A stretch of DNA of 6,408 nucleotides, taken from NCBI GenBank assembly GCA_016840695.1, contig JAEORV010000097.1, positions 1 to 6,408 on the forward strand, given 5' to 3'. Made by a program: the position numbers and the translations under genes. The DNA is from Promethearchaeota archaeon. GTDB lineage: Archaea; Asgardarchaeota; Lokiarchaeia; Sigyniarchaeales; SOKP01. Below the pieces are notes generated by a model. It saw only the letters and a list, made by a program, of their open reading frames with translations. It did no database searches and was not told the DNA's origin. Positions 5,078 through 6,408 of this stretch are shown piece by piece; the first letter of the stretch is position 1; each line of letters starts with the position of its first letter.

Positions 5078-6031
5078 TTATTTCTTGTTATATTTCTTGA
5101 GATAAGATTTAATTCTATCATCAGACGTTTCTTCTTTTTCTTCAACTTTCTTTTCGACATCTTCGGTAGCTTTTAAATCAGTATCATCATCTTTTTCTGT
5201 TTCTTTTTCCGAATCTTCTTCTTTTTCAGAAGCGGTTTCAGTTTTCTTTTCTTTTAATTCGGCATTTTCTTTTTTCAATTTAGCAATTTCCATTTTATCA
5301 TCGTTAAATAAATCTTCGTCCGAATAATCTTTTACAAAATCGCCAAATTCAGCACGAATCTCTGCAATCTTAGTTGCATTTTCTTTAATGAAAGAAATTT
5401 CTTTATCTTTTTCTTGCAACTTCTTCTCATAATCAGCTTTAATTTCTTCAACCTGAGCATAACTATAAGCAGTTTCAGTCTTTATTTTTTCTTCCATTGT
5501 CTTTTTACCGTCACGAGTAACAACAGTCTCAGACTCAACTTTTAATTTTTCTTCTTTAGTCTCGTCATCATATTCATTTGTTTCTTTTGTTTTCTTTTCT
5601 CGTTCTACGACAGTTTTCTGTGCTTCTTCTTTTTTTGTCTCGTCTTTATCTGTCTCTTCTTCTGTTTCTTCTTCAGCTTTTTGATTCTTCTTACTGGGTC
5701 TATCTTTACGTCTTGCTTCTCCGCCACATTCGGGACATTTAGATTCCTTGCAGTGTTCTTCAGAAGCAAAAACTTTGCCACAATTTAAACATTCACATTC
5801 ATAAGAAGCAGATTCTTCCTTCTTTTCTTCAGTCTGAGTTTCTTCAGATTTAGCTTCTTCTTTATTTTCTTCAGAAGCCTTATTATCTGTTTTCTCTTCA
5901 GTTTCGGCTCTTTTCTGTAATTCGGCCTCCCACTGTTCTTCAGACCAGTCTTTGACAACTTCTTCGCCAAGTTCTTTTGTTACATCTTCTTTAAACTTAG
6001 CTAACAAAGCGTCTTTAGCCTTTTTATCCAT
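5078..6031 (-). CDS. Putative nested scaffold protein, in-frame internal start
   Basis: An in-frame ATG at 6031-6029 inside the protease/scaffold gene is preceded by GGAGGA at 6046-6041, nine bases upstream. This SD is as good as those of separate genes in the window. Initiation there would yield a 317-residue protein starting MDKKAKDALLAKF, exactly where the folded protease-like part ends and the charged scaffold part begins. It would contain the zinc ribbon and the coiled coil but no protease. Lambda (C/Nu3) and Mu (I/Z) make scaffold from nested in-frame starts like this, giving an excess of free scaffold over protease. The start and SD are seen directly; production of the shorter protein is inferred. 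The alternative is a chance purine-rich run in a gene full of GAA and AAA codons. Confidence 0.55.
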   Translation of the reverse strand: MDKKAKDALLAKFKEDVTKELGEEVVKDWSEEQWEAELQKRAETEEKTDNKASEENKEEAKSEETQTEEKKEESASYECECLNCGKVFASEEHCKESKCPECGGEARRKDRPSKKNQKAEEETEEETDKDETKKEEAQKTVVEREKKTKETNEYDDETKEEKLKVESETVVTRDGKKTMEEKIKTETAYSYAQVEEIKADYEKKLQEKDKEISFIKENATKIAEIRAEFGDFVKDYSDEDLFNDDKMEIAKLKKENAELKEKKTETASEKEEDSEKETEKDDDTDLKATEDVEKKVEEKEETSDDRIKSYLKKYNKK

Positions 6032-6408
6032 TTCAATGTTTCCTCCACTTTGTTTATCTCTAACAGTTTCTTCAATTAATTGTCCTATTTTCGTCCATTT
6101 TGATGCTATATCATTTATATTAGCGAACACTAATTCTCTGTTCGATTGATTAAAAAGATTCTCAATTTGTTGCATTGCAGTTTCAAGCACGAAAGCATTT
6201 CGATAAGCAGGCTTCACTGCAAATAATAAACCAACGCCATCGAACTCTACCTTATGTAATTTTCTTACCTTATTTGCTAAAACTTCTACATCTTTATCGG
6301 CAACTCTTAATTCAAAAGAAACTGTTAATTTTCCTTTCTGCATTAAATCTAATGCTTGTTCGTATTCTTTGGAATAAACTGATTTATGAAAAGAAAAAAT
6401 AACTTCTA
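5078..6408 (-). CDS. Prohead protease/scaffold fusion, 3' part (5' end beyond window)
   Basis: The frame is open to the window edge, so the gene is 5'-truncated here. The ATG at 6343 has no Shine-Dalgarno, and the 21 codons before it continue the same domain, so it is probably internal. Numbering from that ATG, residues 1-60 contain GKLTVSFEL and an FDGVGLL...KPAYRNAFVLETA stretch. These resemble, from memory, the end of phage prohead-protease domains; the catalytic residues would lie outside the window. Residues about 105-290 are highly charged and Glu/Lys-rich, interrupted by a zinc ribbon at 181-210 (CxxC pairs 185/188 and 203/206). Residues about 295-370 are predicted coiled coil and the C terminus is basic (SYLKKYNKK), all typical of scaffolds. 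The gene lies 31 bases before the capsid gene, the usual place for a protease/scaffold. The role (guiding procapsid assembly, then cleaving scaffold and perhaps capsid) is inferred from family and position. Confidence 0.72.
   Translation of the reverse strand, partial: EVIFSFHKSVYSKEYEQALDLMQKGKLTVSFELRVADKDVEVLANKVRKLHKVEFDGVGLLFAVKPAYRNAFVLETAMQQIENLFNQSNRELVFANINDIASKWTKIGQLIEETVRDKQSGGNIEMDKKAKDALLAKFKEDVTKELGEEVVKDWSEEQWEAELQKRAETEEKTDNKASEENKEEAKSEETQTEEKKEESASYECECLNCGKVFASEEHCKESKCPECGGEARRKDRPSKKNQKAEEETEEETDKDETKKEEAQKTVVEREKKTKETNEYDDETKEEKLKVESETVVTRDGKKTMEEKIKTETAYSYAQVEEIKADYEKKLQEKDKEISFIKENATKIAEIRAEFGDFVKDYSDEDLFNDDKMEIAKLKKENAELKEKKTETASEKEEDSEKETEKDDDTDLKATEDVEKKVEEKEETSDDRIKSYLKKYNKK
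5717..5803 (-). other. Zinc-ribbon segment inside the scaffold region
   Basis: The encoded segment has C-L-N-C and C-P-E-C pairs 14 residues apart, followed by GGEARRKDRP, plus two further cysteines (183 and 198, counting from the ATG at 6343) and a histidine (197). CxxC...CxxCG is the classic zinc-ribbon (rubredoxin-knuckle) pattern. It is the only clearly foldable island in a long acidic low-complexity stretch. From memory, similar YxCxCxxCG...CPxCGG segments occur in other phage protease/scaffold proteins, so it is probably a conserved part of this family and not a recent insertion. Its function is unknown to me. Confidence 0.75.
6041..6046 (-). promoter_or_regulatory. Internal ribosome binding site for nested scaffold
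   Basis: GGAGGA lies nine bases before the in-frame ATG at 6031, within coding sequence for SGGN. It is the main evidence for the nested scaffold start. By contrast, no SD precedes the ATG at 6343. Confidence 0.55.

Noticed and set aside
5785..5970. Lysine-rich 61-residue reading frame on the minus strand
   Set aside because: It is an off-frame reading of the GAA/AAA-rich scaffold gene; composition is an artefact of frame shift and there is no usable SD.
5952..6402. Two open frames on the plus strand (5952-6149 and 6175-6402)
   Set aside because: They are antisense to the protease/scaffold gene, have no SD or recognisable domain, and long antisense frames are expected opposite Glu/Lys-rich coding DNA.
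1..6408. tRNA genes, CRISPR repeats, insertion sequences or attachment sites
   Set aside because: No cloverleaf-like sequence, no regularly spaced repeats, no inverted terminal repeats or transposase were seen; the only notable repeat is the 32-base pair inside two genes.

Overview
The window is a stretch of the virion-assembly (head, neck and tail) operon of a tailed double-stranded DNA phage or prophage. All genes read on the minus strand, so gene order runs from base 6408 down to base 1. The DNA is AT-rich. Genes are packed with gaps of a few to about 65 bases, or overlap slightly, and nearly all start at ATG behind good Shine-Dalgarno sequences (GGAGG, AAGGA, AGGGAG). That suggests a host that depends on SD initiation, such as a low-GC Firmicute; this is an inference. 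TGG encodes Trp and TGA ends the capsid gene, so the code looks standard. No integrase, tRNA, CRISPR array or IS element is visible.

Head module (6408-4078). It opens with the 3' part of a prohead protease/scaffold gene whose frame is open to the window edge. The visible part has the last strands of a protease-like domain, then a very acidic Glu/Lys-rich region containing a four-cysteine zinc-ribbon motif, and a coiled coil. An internal ATG at 6031 with its own SD looks like the start of a nested scaffold-only product, as in lambda C/Nu3 and Mu I/Z. The HK97-fold major capsid gene follows, with the strongest SD in the window. After it comes a perfect 8-bp hairpin that may reduce readthrough into the neck genes.

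Neck module (4013-1652). In order: a head-tail connector carrying an inserted Ig-like beta domain, a small beta-rich protein of unknown role, a head-closure (stopper)-like protein, an HK97 gp10-like neck protein, and a tail-terminator-like protein. They would build the interface between portal and tail.

Tail module (1649-1). A 90-residue membrane-anchored coiled-coil protein sits unexpectedly between the terminator-like gene and the tail tube gene. The 409-residue tail tube protein appears to hold two copies of the tube domain separated by an Ig-like insert. The first 38 codons of the next gene lie at the window edge.

The most unusual signals are a 32-base exact repeat shared by the Ig-like domains of the connector and tail tube genes, the apparent internal duplication of the tail tube protein, the nested scaffold start with its zinc ribbon, and the small membrane protein within a structural operon. 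No wholly new system, such as a defence or mobile cassette, could be supported here.
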